This document shows, piece after piece, positions 1-12,337 of a stretch of DNA of 64,000 nt. Every line of letters begins with the position of its first letter. Positions within the stretch are counted from its first letter, which is position 1. The DNA lies in the NCBI GenBank assembly GCA_964017145.1, contig OZ024848.1:3360501-3424500 (forward strand). The letters are read 5' to 3'. Source of the DNA: Agrocybe praecox (taxonomy: Eukaryota > Basidiomycota > Agaricomycetes > Agaricales > Agrocybaceae). The notes beneath the pieces were generated by a model that was given only the letters and a program-made list of their open reading frames with translations, made no database searches and was not told where the DNA came from. The position numbers and the translations under genes are program-made.

Positions 1-82
1 CAAGCCCTCAGAATAGACGCTCGTAATGGTACTTAAAGACACCGACTACTTCACTTTGGGTATCCCAGACCCAGATTTTATT
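1..82 (+). promoter_or_regulatory. Conserved upstream region of membrane-protein gene copy 1
   Basis: The bases before the ATG at 83 are conserved before the two paralogous genes (about 7545-7625 and 45045-45128). Shared blocks include 'tcagaatagacgctcgtaat' and 'gtacttaaa' at similar distance from each start codon. Conservation ending at the ATG suggests a core promoter or 5' leader, but it may simply reflect a recent duplication. No clear TATA box was picked out. Confidence 0.4.
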
Positions 83-1375
83 ATGTCTTCCCAGGGTGAT
101 GACACCTTCCCCATATCATTCCAAAAATCCATTATTAGCGCGAACTTAAATTCATCATTGATGTTTCAATTTCTGGCAGGTAAGTACCGCGTTTATGGAA
201 TGTAACATGGCTGAACAACTATACTTAGGAGCTTATATTGGGTTTTTTTTGATAACCCTTCGAATTTATTGTAGGGGAATGCTGTATGAGGAAGGCATGA
301 AATGCTAATCAATCTACAGCATGCAGGTCCCAGCCAGGTCAACGAGTGGTCACTAGCGTTCTTGCAGCACTGTTCGGTTGCACTCTTGGAATTTTGATAA
401 TTGAATGGATTTATGCAGCTACTTGCTTTGCGGGAGGACGGGCCAACACTAGATATGATATCTTTTATTCGAGCGTGATTATCTCGGCTTCCCCCGCCGT
501 AAATATCACAACCGCAATATTACAAGGATTCGGTCAGGTTCTTGCGGATGGTTTGCTGGTAAATATCGTACGAGCTGTATTACTTCATCCTGCTGACAAG
601 AATTTTAGATATGGCGTTCCTGGAAATTTTTTCGTGGCCGGAAATATGTCACACTGTCATTTCTGGGTATTTATATTGTTGAAATTGGTAATTCCAGTGT
701 TACTGTGGATTCCAAATTATACATTGATATAGTTTTACAGTGATGATCATTGCAGTTACTATTATGGAATTTCTGTTTGACCTAGACCCACTGCACTATC
801 AGACGGATCAATTTGGGCAGCAGTACAACATCGTGTATGCGACTAGCCAGTGTGTGACAGCTGCAACAAGTATAATTGTGTCACTTGGAATTGGCATGGA
901 AATTTATTCCTCAACAACCATAAATCACAAGGCTCGAAGAAAATTCATGCAAATCGTTGAAATAATAATAGGGTCGTCGGCCTTATACTCCGGCTCAACA
1001 CTGGTGAAATCAATTACTCAGTTTGTCGATAGTAATGTCAAAATTTCGGCGTCTGCAGCACCTGTCTTCAATGCAGGTTCATATACATATGGAATTGTGT
1101 CAATTACAACCGTAAGTTGATCATGAATCACCTTTCGGAGCCTCTCTGATCACCCTGAATCAACCCGATAGGCATTTGCACCGACCCTCATGGTTGCCCG
1201 TCTTGAATTGACAAAGAAGAAATCAACCGAGGAGTTCTCAACCAATATGAGCTCAGAACCAAATGATCACACTGTTAGTGCCTTTGCGGCCGCTGCTCAA
1301 AATTACAACAGCTCTGAGATTCAAGAAGTACCACTTGATGTCACAAACATCCGAAATCCTACCGAAGAAGTCTAA
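83..1375 (+). CDS. Multi-pass membrane protein of an unnamed basidiomycete family, copy 1
   Basis: Function unknown; the hydrophobic segments suggest several membrane helices. Exon 1 runs 83-179 (MSSQGDDTFPISFQKSI...), intron 180-228, exon 2 229-270, intron 271-319 with a 'gctaat' branch site, and exon 3 from 320 (QRVVTSVLAALFGCTLGILI). A later part (740-1111) carries the conserved stretch ATSQCVTAATSIIVSLGIG followed by KARRKFMQIVEI. An intron 1112-1171 (gtaagt..gatag) precedes the last exon to 1375, which begins AFAPTLMVARLELT and ends in a polar tail. The block with '..SALYS..' and '..APTL.VAR' resembles a large Agaricomycete family of integral membrane proteins without an assigned function, recognised from memory only. 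The stretch 560-739 could not be spliced cleanly: it is open here, whereas both paralogues have a TGA at the same site, so it may be intronic or the family may be decaying. Of the three copies this is the most intact. Confidence 0.55.
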
Positions 1376-2300
1376 AATATATACGGTACGGGATATACAC
1401 TTAGTTATAACCCCTTTCCCCCAAATTCGGTATCATGCATAGCACCTTCCTTGCCTCGGCGTCATCCATGATCCTTACGTTGCAATCAAACATTCCTCCA
1501 CATTTAATAGCACCGATTTCGACATCTCTTATATAATTTGCAAGAAATTCTCAAATTTTGGTGCTCTAATTTAATACATGTTTCTGCCTTTAAATGTATC
1601 AATCGATTACACGTCAAAGACAAAAAAAAACGGTAATTGAGGTCTCCAGAATGAGGTGCGGGGTGACCAGTAAGCTTCAAGATCACGCTCACGCCTGCAC
1701 CGGACCCGAACTTCTTAATTACAGCGCGATCGTTGAGGACCTCCTCGAGCCGTCTCACACATACATAACCTCAAGGAAGCTGCCCCAGACTGCCATACGC
1801 AGCCGACGTCCGGCCTCACATCACACCTTGTCGAATGTCACCAATCTTTCGCACTGAGATGGCTCTTCCCTCACCTATCTAACTGGACCTAGCTTGAAAA
1901 TCCCACGAAGTTCGAACTTCTTTCTCGTTGACCTTCTACCATAGCGTTATCTGAGGGCTTGTTCTGCCACGTTGTCTGTTGCAATTTGGGAATGGGAATG
2001 AGAATGAGGAGAACGCTCTAGTAAGTCTATAGAAACTCGAGAGGGATCGACGAGCCTGAGACTTGGTTCTTGAAGCTCGCGGTGGAATGTGTTTAAAGAA
2101 AGTTATGGATATTCGCTATCGCCGAGGAATATTAACAAGGACTTGCTGGGCCCAAGTCTCATCCCACACGTACAATATAAATGTGTAGAAAGGAAGAGTA
2201 TGTATTTTACCATGAGGGGACTGTGTGCATATGTTGAGTGTCGTCGTACCGTGTACGACTCGGAGTAAGTAAACCAAAAAAAAACAAAAAAACACCAAGC
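1376..2300. other. 3' flank of membrane-protein copy 1, no gene recognised
   Basis: The first 200 bases match the 3' flank of copy 2 (8931-9130) and partly copy 3 (47037-47165), for example 'cggcgtcatccatgatccttacgt'. The rest has no convincing coding exon. It belongs to the triplicated segment. Confidence 0.5.
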
Positions 2301-5300
2301 CAATAAATCAATCAATCAAATCAATCGTCGATATATCGATGATGATGATGAGCAAGCAAAAGCAGGAGACACAAATGGGATAAGAGGGCAAAAAAATGAG
2401 AAGAAAAGAGAAAAGGCGAAAAGACCCAGAAAGATACAAAGGAAAAAGAAAGCCGATGAGAAAGAAGACTACAAAATGAAAGAAAATGAAAATGAGAGGG
2501 CGAGATGACCAATTCGACGGACACTACCATCAACTCAAAAAGGCAATGAACGAACGGACTCAAGAAGCCATTGATGCGCGATAAACACACACAAGGGAAA
2601 GGAAAAAAAGGGAAAGGAAAAAAAAAGGCCATTAAACGTCGAACATCGCAGATATCAACCGAGATGCGAGATGCAGCCAGCCAGGTAGCACAACACAACA
2701 ATTCGTTCGATCCAATAGAAAGAAAAAAGAAATCGACGACGCATCTACTCGTATCGTCCATCGAACACCGATCAAGGTGGAGGACGAGAGGAGGCGTCAT
2801 ACGAGGTTAGAGTGCTGGTGCTGGTGCAGGCAATTAATATGAAAGTGGGGAAGACTTCGAGTTCTGTTCCGCATTGTGAAAGGGTCGGTCGTCGTAATAG
2901 GTCAAACGATCGTCGGATGGAACCTATCATCGTCATATCATATCAGACAAAGTCATGCACAAAGAAGAGGCACTCACATCGCATCCTCCCGAATAAAGAA
3001 AAGAAGAAAAAAATAAACGAAACACCGCTCAACGTCAACGTTCAACTCAATATCCCAACCCAGCGTGATAATCGACATTGGTGCCAGGAACGGTGGTAGG
3101 AATATCGATGCTGATACCGGCTTGAGCGCTTGAGCATGCGCGAGGAACAACGATTTGATCTTGTTCGGCTTTGCCAGGGGATCAATTTGTGAGCGGACGA
3201 GTGCGTGGGTGGACTTGTACGACGAGTTTGAGTATGATGCGTCTAAGGAGATGGATGTCGCCGATGTGGAAGTCGCGGAAGAAGTGGACCTGGAAGACGA
3301 AGACGAAGTGGAAGACCCCCCTCCGACTCGGACTCTGAATCACTCCCGGGACACCTCCTCGGGAACGAGATGATGTTCTTCTGTTCCTGTACCTGCGTCT
3401 GAGCCTGGAGGTATACGTACGCGTAGGACGAGGAGAGGAGGAGGGCATAGCGTGCGTGCGTGCGTTTCTCGCTACTGCTACTGCTGCTCGTTCTTGGGGC
3501 ATTTTGTGGGTGTGTTTTTCGGTGCGGGCGAGGAGGAGAAGAGGCTGGAGGAGGGAATAAGAGAGGATGAAGATGATGGAGAAGGGACAGGGACAGGAAC
3601 GACGGCGGACAGGTCGAAGTCGAAGTCTACTTTGAGGCTGACTTGCATCATTCATTTTGTTTCCGTTCTCCTTTTCGGTGGTAATTCTTCCTTTCTGTTG
3701 GTGTTTCCTTTCGTGTCGTTGGTAGTTTTAACGGATTGGGATTGGGATTGACATTGAGAACCAGATTGACATTGAGAAAAAAAGCTGGGATGGGTAGCGC
3801 TATACGCATGCACCTGCACAGAGCCCAAATTCAACGTAAGCGTAGGGAGAGACTTGCGCGTGAGGTGATGTCCCTGATATCGTCGTCGTCATCGAGGATG
3901 CAGATGCGGGGTACGCTGAGATTTGTAGATGCTGACGAACGGCGGGCTGCATTTCTCTCCAGGAGGTATGGATATGGATCGGGTAAAATGTAGAGTATGT
4001 GGAGGTACGGATGTATAGTGGCGGGCCCGTTGTCTGGCCAAAACCCAACGTACAGATGGGTAGGTGGGTGGGTCGAAGTCAACAAAAGCTGGGAAGATGA
4101 CGGTGCTTTCAACTAGAAAGATAATAAAAATTCAGATTATCCATATCGTCAATTTCGTATGGCAAACATACGCACCAGAAAAAAAGAAAAAGACTGATAG
4201 CGATGGCGATCAAAGTCCTGTTCGATCCAATCCGATCAAATCAAATCGTGTCCCGTCCCGTCCTATCCAAACGATTTGACGTTGTCCGCGTCCGCGGTAC
4301 CGTGCAGTGCGTCGTGCCGTGGATGGCCCAAGAGAGAGGTGGGTGTTTGGGGGCGTAAGAGGTGGTCAGAAGAAGAAAGGTCGCAACGAAGTGTAAAACC
4401 AAAGTGAAGGAAGAACAAAACGACGATAATCAAAATTCAACTCATCAAAAATCAAAAAGCAAATTAAATAAATAAATCAAGCTGCGTATCGCGGTGTGTG
4501 TCGTGTCGTGTCATGTGTAGGTAGCCGTGTAGTCTTGTATTCGTGCAGATGGGGTATATCCTTCATAAATTTGGGAAGGGTTCGATCCAACGAGGAGTCG
4601 AGTACAACATGCAACGAAGCACGGAACCCAAAGGGAGGAGGGGGGAGCAGGAAAAAGGAAGGGGAGGGGAGGGGAGGAAGGAAGGAAGGGAAGAGGAAGG
4701 AAGGAAGGAAGGAAGGAATGAGAAAAGTAAAAGTGTCCGACGGGTTCACGCACACGGGGCCAACTCGTCTTGAGCAGGATCGCATCTGCATCTGCATCCC
4801 GTTGATGTTGGTGGTGATCCAGAGATTTGGTATTGGTATCTGCACTTGGACCTGCGCATGCGCTTGCGCCCCTAAGACAACAACAGTCGATGGCTATGGC
4901 TATGGAGGCAAGGCGTGCTGAGCGGTAGCAGCGGTCAAAGGCGTCGACATCCTCTCCCACTCCTGCATCATCCTCTCCCTCCGATTCGCGAAGACGGAAA
5001 TGGCGATAGGTCGCGTACGCGTAGCGCTCAACCCGCCCACGTTCCATTGGACAGAGCCCGAGTTCTTCCTCATGCGCTTCTCGACATTGACATTGGTGCT
5101 GGGAACGGTGATACAAGCTTGAGCATGCGCGAGGAGCAGCGATTTGTTCTTCGCGAGGGGGTGACTTGAGCGGAGGACGTGTATGGATGTGCTGGTGCTG
5201 GTGAACGAGGAAAAGCACCGATAGATACGCCTTCGCCGCCGGTGCTGCTGGTGCTGTTGCTACTGGGAATGGAACAGGGACTGGTACTGGGACGACTGCT

Positions 5301-6300
5301 GAGCATGGTGAGAAGGAGAGGGAGAGTGCGACGATGACGACGCGACGATGGCAGGTACAGGCACGGAAATGGGTACCCTGCCGCTTCTGATAGGTTTTGG
5401 AACGACTATCACAATCCTTTCGTTGACTGGGGTGGGTACGGGGGTTGGAGATTTCTTCTTCTCGACTAGGACGAGGTCGTCTCTGTCGTTGTCATCTCTA
5501 TGCGGCGTAGCGAGAGGAGATGAAGAAGGATTCGAATTGGGTTTCGGATGAAAAGGGGAGGAAGAGGAGGAGAAGGCGAATTTGGAGGAGGAGAAACGGT
5601 GGGGCGGAATAAGGAGGCAGTGGGGGGTCTTGGGCTTGGGCTTGGGCTTAAGCTTGCTTCCCAACGCCAACGCCGAGGAGAATCTGGATCTTTATCTGCG
5701 TCTCGTTGGTGTTGGTCTCGCTGATGTCGGTGTTGGTCCCGAGACTTGGTATCCACGTCCGCACCCTGGGGTCCTTGAGACTGATGGAGCCTGGGCTTGA
5801 AGCTTGAGCTTGAGTGTGTATCTGCATCTGCACTTGGACCTGCGCCCTTGGGAGAACGACAACAGTCGATGGCTATGGAAGCAAGACGTGCTGAGCAGCA
5901 GCAGCGAACAAAGGCGTTGGAGTTGGCATCCTCTCCCTCTCATTCTCATGCGCCATCCTCTCCCTCTTCTGCGACTGCCCACGCACACGATCCCAATTCG
6001 CGATGGCGAGAAGGGGAATATCGATAGGTCTCGTAGCGCTCAACCTGCACACGCCAACGCCAACGCCCCCGTTCCCGTTCCCGTTCCCGTTCCCATTCCA
6101 TTAGACAGAGCCCAAGTCCATCCTCACGCGCCTCTGTGCCACATCGGCATTAGTGCTAAGAACGGTGATACTGATACCAGATGTCGATGGGTCAGCATTG
6201 GTGGTGATGCCAGCCTGAGCATGCGCAAGGAGTAGCAATTTGTTGTTCGCGAGGGGTAAGTGTAACTTGAGCGGACGAGTACGTGTGGATGTGATGCGGT
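2300..6300 (-). pseudogene. Low-complexity repeat block with decayed minus-strand coding frames, segment copy 1
   Basis: This 4 kb is rich in purine runs and short diverged repeats. On the minus strand several short frames recur in the other segment copies. They include a module with PLAKNKSLLLAHAQA (near 3120-3200, 5110-5170 and 6200-6250), a module with GSVQWN..VGGLSAT (near 5010-5070), and a module with KKKSPTPVP, ERIVIVVPKP and RVPISVP (5330-5460). The frames are interrupted by stops and shifts and modules recur in tandem, so an intact gene is not seen. The best reading is relics of one minus-strand gene, itself repeated in tandem. No known family was recognised. Transcripts read on the plus strand would be proline, arginine and serine rich and look like noise. 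Confidence 0.4.
4625..4730 (+). repeat. Polypurine tract with GGAAG/GGGAG repeats
   Basis: About 100 bases consist almost only of A and G (runs of ggaaggaagg and ggggaggggagg). This is a simple sequence and a possible triplex-forming tract; no coding role is supported. Confidence 0.8.
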
Positions 6301-6460
6301 CGTGCTGGCGCTGGCTTGTGGGTTGGCGGATTTGTACGATGGGAAGTATGATTCAGATTGACGGCCAAGGTCAGCGTATGGTTTGTGGAGTCACGCATTG
6401 TGACAAAGAATTTTGAACACTGTCGGCGCTCGCCGAATTCGAAGAAATTCAAATCGGCTC

Positions 6461-6846
6461 CTACCAAAGGTAAGACAGATACAGAACGGTGCTAGCACCG
6501 CGCGCAAGTACACGTCGGGGTGGAGATCCCTGCTGAGCGCTGAATTCCCGTTTCCTCCTTCGATTGGATGCCAACTCACTTAGCCATCTCGCCTCAAACA
6601 TTCCACTTTGAATTCTCGTGTACCATTCCCGCAAGGACTCTCTCGTATCGACCTCACCTAGAGCACAACAAGGCTGTCTGCATCCACAGAACACCTCAAG
6701 TACAGCTTTTTGAACGCACTGGCCAACACGCGCGCCCCGGTATACCACGGACATGTACATGGACAAACTTGATCACCTCTTCGGACATCAGGTTCAAGAT
6801 ATATTGTCTCCACCCCTTCGGATGTGCTGTGATTGTTTCAAGTTAA
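6461..6846 (-). pseudogene. Relic of a minus-strand exon, segment copy 1
   Basis: On the minus strand a block reads ..CVQKAVLEV, and further on REWYTRIQSGMFEARWLSEL. The same block is present in copy 2 (19640-19870) and copy 3 (44486-44722). There it reads QKAVLGGS.ADS followed by a splice-donor-like gtgaggtc. Relative to copy 3 this copy carries a one-base shift inside the GGS motif ('gtacttgaggtgttctgtgg' against 'gtacttggcggctcgttgg'), so it is probably broken. The family was not recognised. Confidence 0.35.
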
Positions 6847-6849
6847 TGA

Positions 6850-7544
6850 GTAACCTGCGGAATTAATTGACTATCAGAGCTGCTGGAAACGTTCATCGAT
6901 CATTCACGAGCTTGGGGATCTGGCGCTTCCTCAAGGAGATATATTGCTTGAGAATTGGGGTGTGTGTGGGTATCTATTTGCTGACTGAACAGGTGTTGAA
7001 CATTGATCAATGATGCATTAGCTTCGCCTGTTGTGGATCCTCAAGTTCATTCTGCATTGATATCGGAAACGCCTGGGTCAGGTAATAACATTCCTCGATC
7101 ATGCTTCGTCTGTTCACCGAGTCTTTGATCATAGGTTCTGCCCGGGGTCGAGATGATAGCTCACTATAGGTTAAAGATATCAGCAGCTGCAGTAGAACAT
7201 AACAATGTATACTAGTGAACCGTTCTGGACTTGAGGTGAGATGTGATCTCAGATCAACGTGCGCCTAAATATGTCTGTTGATGGCTCTTGAGCATTAAGC
7301 ATATGAGAAGAATGCCCAGAAGCTCTCAGGGAACTCTTACTATTATGGGCTAGTACTATCACAATATCGAAGAGTATAGCATCTAAGATCATTGGAAATG
7401 ACCAAAACTATGAGACTTGTTCTCAGTTTCCGCGCTTGTGCTGATGGCACCAGTTGGATGGTCAATGTATTTTGAGACTAGATCATACCAATATCGCATG
7501 GCTCGCTCTCGTCGATCCGCAAAGTGCACCATGACAGCTTGATT
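6850..7544. other. Spacer of the triplicated segment
   Basis: No gene was seen. The stretch around 6900-6980 ('gatctggcgcttcctca', 'gaattggggtgtgtgtggg') recurs at 19970-20035, and the bases before 7545 recur before 45045. It belongs to the duplicated segment. Confidence 0.5.
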
Positions 7545-7625
7545 CAAGCCATCAGAATAGACGCTCGTAATAGTACTTAAAGCAGAGGCTACTTGACTTG
7601 GGGTATCACAGACCTATATTCCATT

Positions 7626-8930
7626 ATGTCTTCCCGGGGCGATGACACCTTCCCTATATCATTGCCTATATCATTGCAAAAATCTCTTATTAGCGGAAAC
7701 TTAAATTCAACATTGTTATTAGAATTTCTTGGAGGTAAGTACTACCTTTAGAGAACGTAACATGGATGAATAACTATATATAGGAGCATATATTGGGTTT
7801 TATTTGATAACATTTCGAATTTATTGTGAGGGCAGACTGCATAAGGAAGGCATGAAATGCTAATAAATTTACAGCACGGAGGTCCCAGCCACGTCAACGA
7901 GTGGTTACTGGCGTTCTTGCGGGACTGTTTGGTTGCACTCTTGGAATTTTGATCACGCAATGGCTTTATATCGTTACTTGCTTTGCAGGAGCAGAGGCCA
8001 ACACTAGATATGATATATTTTATTTGACCGTGTTTAACCAGACTACGCCTGCAGAAGTTAGCATAATCACAATATTATCGGGATTAGGTCAGGTTCTTGC
8101 CGATGGTTTGCTGGTAAATATCGTATGAGCTCTATTACTTCATTTCGCTGATCAGAATTTTAGATATGGCGTTCCTGGAAACTTTTTCCTGACCGGAAAT
8201 ACGTAACGCTTGCATTTCTGTGTATTTATATTGGTGAAATTGGTAATTCCAGTGTCACTGTGTATTCCAAATTATACACTGATATAATTTTACAGTGATG
8301 ACCCTTGCCACAACTCTCATGAATTTTCTGTTTTACCTAGACCCACTGAGCTATCAGACAGATCAATTTGGGCAGCAGTTAAACATCCTGTATGCGACTA
8401 GCCAGTGCGTGACAGCTGCAATGAGTATTATCGTGTCACTTGCAATTGGCATACAAATCTATTTCTCAACAACTGCAAATCACAAGGCTCGAAGAAAATT
8501 TATGCGCATTGTTCACTTAACGATAGAATCGTCGGCCTTATACTCCTGCTCAACATTGATGAGCGCAATTTCTGGGTTCGCCGATACTAGCACCAAGCTT
8601 TCGATGTCTGAAGCAACTGTCTTCAATGCAGAAGTATACACCAATGTCATTATGTATATCACAACTGTAAGTTGATCATGAATCACCTTGCAAAGGCTTT
8701 CTGATCATCCTGAATCAACTTGATAGGCATTTGCACCGACCCTCATGGTTGCCCGTATAGAACTCGCGAAGAAGGATTCAACCGAAGAGTATTCAACCAG
8801 TATGGTCTCAGAACCCAGTGATAACATTATTAGTGCCTTTGCAGCCGCTCCTCAGGATCACAACAGCCATGAGATTCAAGAAGTACCTCTTGATGCCACA
8901 ACCATCCGAAATCATGCTGAAGAAGTCTAA
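7626..8930 (+). pseudogene. Multi-pass membrane protein, copy 2, possibly inactive
   Basis: This is a paralogue of the gene at 83-1375 with the same layout: exon 1 at 7626-7734 (MSSRGDDTFPISLPISLQ, four codons longer than copy 1), exon 2 up to 7825, a 49-bp intron 7826-7874 with branch site 'gctaat', and exon 3 from 7875 (RRSQPRQRVVTGVLAGLFG). The conserved ATSQCVTAAMSIIVSLAIG block lies at about 8394-8450. The last exon, after gtaagt..gatag, begins AFAPTLMVARIEL and ends at 8930. In the central part the frame meets TGA at 8126 and TAA near 8204. Copy 3 shares the TGA but copy 1 does not. Either this part is an intron in all copies or copies 2 and 3 are pseudogenes; the latter is slightly favoured. 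It lies about 6.2 kb downstream of copy 1 in the same orientation. Confidence 0.5.
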
Positions 8931-10389
8931 AATACATACGGTACAGGATATACCTACAGTATTAACACCCTTTTCTCAAATTTGGTATCACCCATAGCTT
9001 CTTCCTTGCCCCGGCGTCATCCATGATCCTTACGTAGCAATCAAACATGCCTGCATATTTATTAGCACCAATGTCGGCATCTCTTATATAATTTGCAAAA
9101 TTTTCTCGAATTTTGATACCTTAATTTAAGACATGTTTCTACCATTACTTGTAGCAAGGGATTTCCCCATAACTTCTTCTAAAATTCCGGGCCAAAATGC
9201 CAGAGACAAACAAGTCAGTATTTGCGGTGTCCTCTTACCACATGTAATTTGTTAGGGTTCCGATTCCTCTGAGCCGCATTTCCTCGAAACTTTGATTATG
9301 CGTGTCTACGCAGTCCATTTTATGCCTATTTTATATTTACTCCTGTGAGCCCACGTTCTCGCGTCGTAATCGATCTGCCATCCCCTACTCTTCACAACCG
9401 ACGTCCAGCCCACACACCTTGTCACGTACTAATCTAGCTCGCTCTGAGCTCCTCCCACACATAATATTTACTGGACCTGGCAACTTGGTACTATCCCACG
9501 TACGTACATCGAATTTCTCGTTGTCCTCCTGCGTTATTTGACCAACTTGTTCTGCCGCTGCATCGGTGCTCTCAAACTCAAATTGGGACCGGGGGGGACG
9601 CGGACGAGTCATCGATCGCTCTACATAGAGAGAGCTTGATCAATCCACGAAGCTTAGATCTTAAGCTCGCGTTGGGTGCTCAAGAAATCATCTTCCTCAT
9701 CATCGTGGGTCAAGGAATTAATAAAGACATGACTGCCACCCCTAAGTCATATCCCACTCGTCCATTGAATATTAATGAATGCCAGGATTAAGTCCAACGA
9801 ACATAAACCCTTCAAGCAGATCGACTGTGATAGACACTGCTAACATCTAACCGAAACCGACTGGGAGAAGCTCGAGTCGTCGGTAGAAGAACTTGTCGCC
9901 TCGAACGAATCGATGTCAATGCTAGAGTACTATGCTATGCGAAGCCTGGCCTTCATGCTTAATACGATACAATATATAGCCAGTAATCGTATACTAATAC
10001 TACTACCAGCCACTCCAAGCCCAGGGCGTCGAGATGAATTAACTAGGTAAGAAATGATGGATTGAATTTTTTGAAGAGTCGAAAGACCGCATATAAGTAT
10101 GCGACTTTCGTATATATGGGCGGGGGTGCGATAAAATAAATAAAATGGATTGACGTCGATTCCTGATCATTAGAATGGTTTGTAGGTCGTACTCGTACGT
10201 ACGCGACAACAGGGACAGGAACAGCAAGAACCTGCCAGCGCTCGCGGTGGGCCGGCAGGAAGACAAGACAAAACACTGCAAGTGACTGAACTGGACTGGA
10301 CTGTGTTGTGTTACGCCAAGTACTCTCCTGCATACATATGCAGAAGGACCAGGGCCAAGGCCGTACGTGTGGGGGTAAAGTCGTGAGTT
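8931..10389. other. Spacer of segment copy 2, no gene recognised
   Basis: The first 200 bases match the flank of copy 1. The region 9300-9600 is related to 1750-2000 ('cgacgtcc..gcc', 'ttctcgttg'). No supported coding exon was found. Confidence 0.45.
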
Positions 10390-12043
10390 TATAAATGCGT
10401 CAAGCTAGAAGGCGCGAGCGTGCGTGCGTGCAGTGGGTGTCGTCGAGACGTGGGTGTAGTATAGCGCAGGTCTTGATCGTGATCGTAATGATGATGATGA
10501 GGTGGTGGTGGTGGTGGTGGTGAGAGAAGCACATAGATCCAACCGCTCGACTCGACTCGACTCGATTCGGACTCGGATTCTTCATTGAAGAAGAATCCAT
10601 ACAATGAGGAGCGTGGAGGACGGAAGACGAGACGTAGACGTAGACGCGGTAAAAAGACTGTATGTATGTATGTATGTATGTATGTATGTATGTATGTATG
10701 TATGTATGTATGTGCATAGTTTTTGGGGAAAAAGTTGACGAGGAAATAAGAAATTAACGAATGAGAAGAGCACAGATAAAAAATGGATAGGTGGACAACA
10801 AGATGATGATGACGATGACGATGAGAAAGCGAAAGCAAGGAGACATAAATGGGATAAGGTGAGAAGAGAAAAGAGACGAAAAATAAATAAATAAAACAGA
10901 AAGATACGAAGGAGAAGGAAAACCGATGAGAAAGAAGACGAAACAAAACAAAAAAGAAAACGAATAGATGACCAATCCGACCGACACGAACATTTGCATC
11001 AACCCAAAAGACAACGAACGAACCGACTCAAGAAGCCATTGATGCGTCATAAACACAAGGAAAGAGGGGGGAAAGGGAAAGGAAAAAAGGTCATCAAACC
11101 TCGAACATCAGATATGCGAGATGCTAGCCAGCACGGCACAACGAATTCGTTCGATCTAATCGGAGATTAGGATGCTGGTGCTGGCTATGATAAAATTTTA
11201 AAAAGTGGTCCGCATCGTGATTCTGAAAGGGTCGTATAATCGTTGGATAGAACCTATCGTCAAATCATATCACATCAGACCAATTCATGCACAAAGTAGA
11301 GGTACTACTCACATGCACATCCTCCCGAACCCAGAGGCGAATGGCAAGCAACGCATCTTGCACGTCCAGCTGGACGGCTTGCTCGGCTTTGGCGGCGCTG
11401 TATATGTATTTCCTCTTTCCCTCTCCTTTTCTTCATACCCGTCGTCTTCAACTTCGACTAATGGGAACCTCGAAAAGCCGCCAGACCCATTCGCGTTCTC
11501 GTTCTTCTCCTTTGCATGTCCATTCCGATGTCCACCACCTCCATTCCCGTCCACACGGCTAGCGGCAGCGGTGCTGGTGGTAGTAGTAGCCATCACTCCC
11601 ATCCCACGCCTACCCATCACATCCCGCCCATATCGCCTCTCCACGCCATACACAACCGTCCGATAGAAGTACACGAGCACCTTGAGTTCGGAGGATGAGA
11701 TTTGCGGACGGCAGGGTTGGGTGTGGGTGTGTCGCTGCTGGGACTGGGACGGGAACGGAGACTGAGACGGGGACTGAGCACGGTGAGAGGGAGAGGGGGG
11801 GTTGGACGTGGACGACGATACGACGCCAGGCACGGAAATGGGCACCCTGCTGCTTCCGATAGGTTTTGGAACGACGTTCACGATCCTTTCGTCGACAGGC
11901 ACGGGTACAGGGGTTGGAGATTTCTTTTTATCGGGTAGGATGAGGTCGTTTCCGTCCTCTCTGTGCAGCGTCGCGAGAGAAAACGAAGAAATCGTAAGAG
12001 GAGGAGATGAAGGAAAAGGAGGAGTCTTTGAGATTCGCTATTT
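10390..12043 (-). pseudogene. Decayed minus-strand gene unit, segment copy 2, left part
   Basis: This is the counterpart of 2300-5575. Reading downward from 12043, the minus strand gives a long open stretch with KTPPFPSSPPLTISSFS, LPDKKKSPTPVPVPVDERIV, NVVPKPIGSSRVPISVP and then SSELKVLVYFYRTVVYGVER. A following stretch in another frame reads AEQAVQLDVQDALLAIRLWV and ends at a gtgagt donor near 11305. This is the best preserved version of the unit, and the VPKP..RVPISVP part is conserved at protein level with 5330-5460. No function is recognised. The unit is cut at 12043 by the retroelement and continues at 17450. Microsatellites (tgg)n at 10500-10521 and (tatg)n at 10659-10712 lie in its low-complexity 3' part. 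Confidence 0.4.
10659..10712 (+). repeat. (TATG)n microsatellite
   Basis: About thirteen consecutive tatg units are visible. A shorter version is at 47284-47302 in segment copy 3, so the repeat expanded after duplication. Peptides such as THIHTYIHTY read from it are artefacts of the repeat. Confidence 0.95.
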
Positions 12044-12337
12044 GGTTCTAGCATAAAGGTGATGAGATTATTATGTTTATGCAGCAGCTGTCAGAAAACT
12101 ATTTTAGTAGTAAAGTAAAATATGTCATAATAAAGTAAAAGGCGAAGCAAGCAAGTGGGTGAAAGCACAGAGTGCTCTCCGGCCACCCCTGAGATTTCTT
12201 TGCGAAGGGTCAAAGAGACGAAAAGCGACACCCAAATTAAGGAGTCTAATGATGCGGCGAGTGAGTCTCGTTACCCAATTTTAGGCAAAAGACGACTGAA
12301 ATACTAGCTTACCTAATAGCATAGCAAAAGAATAAAT

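Noticed and set aside
2321..2800. 159-codon minus-strand frame rich in Phe, Ser, Leu and His
   Set aside because: Polypyrimidine sequence; the related segments at 10750-11050 and 47180-47740 keep the DNA pattern but not a consistent protein frame.
4477..5218. Overlapping frames of 120-235 codons on both strands
   Set aside because: Purine-tract and tandem-repeat region; only the short recurring minus-strand modules are credible.
10582..10773. Frames with THIHTYIHTYIHTY repeats
   Set aside because: Products of the (TATG)n microsatellite.
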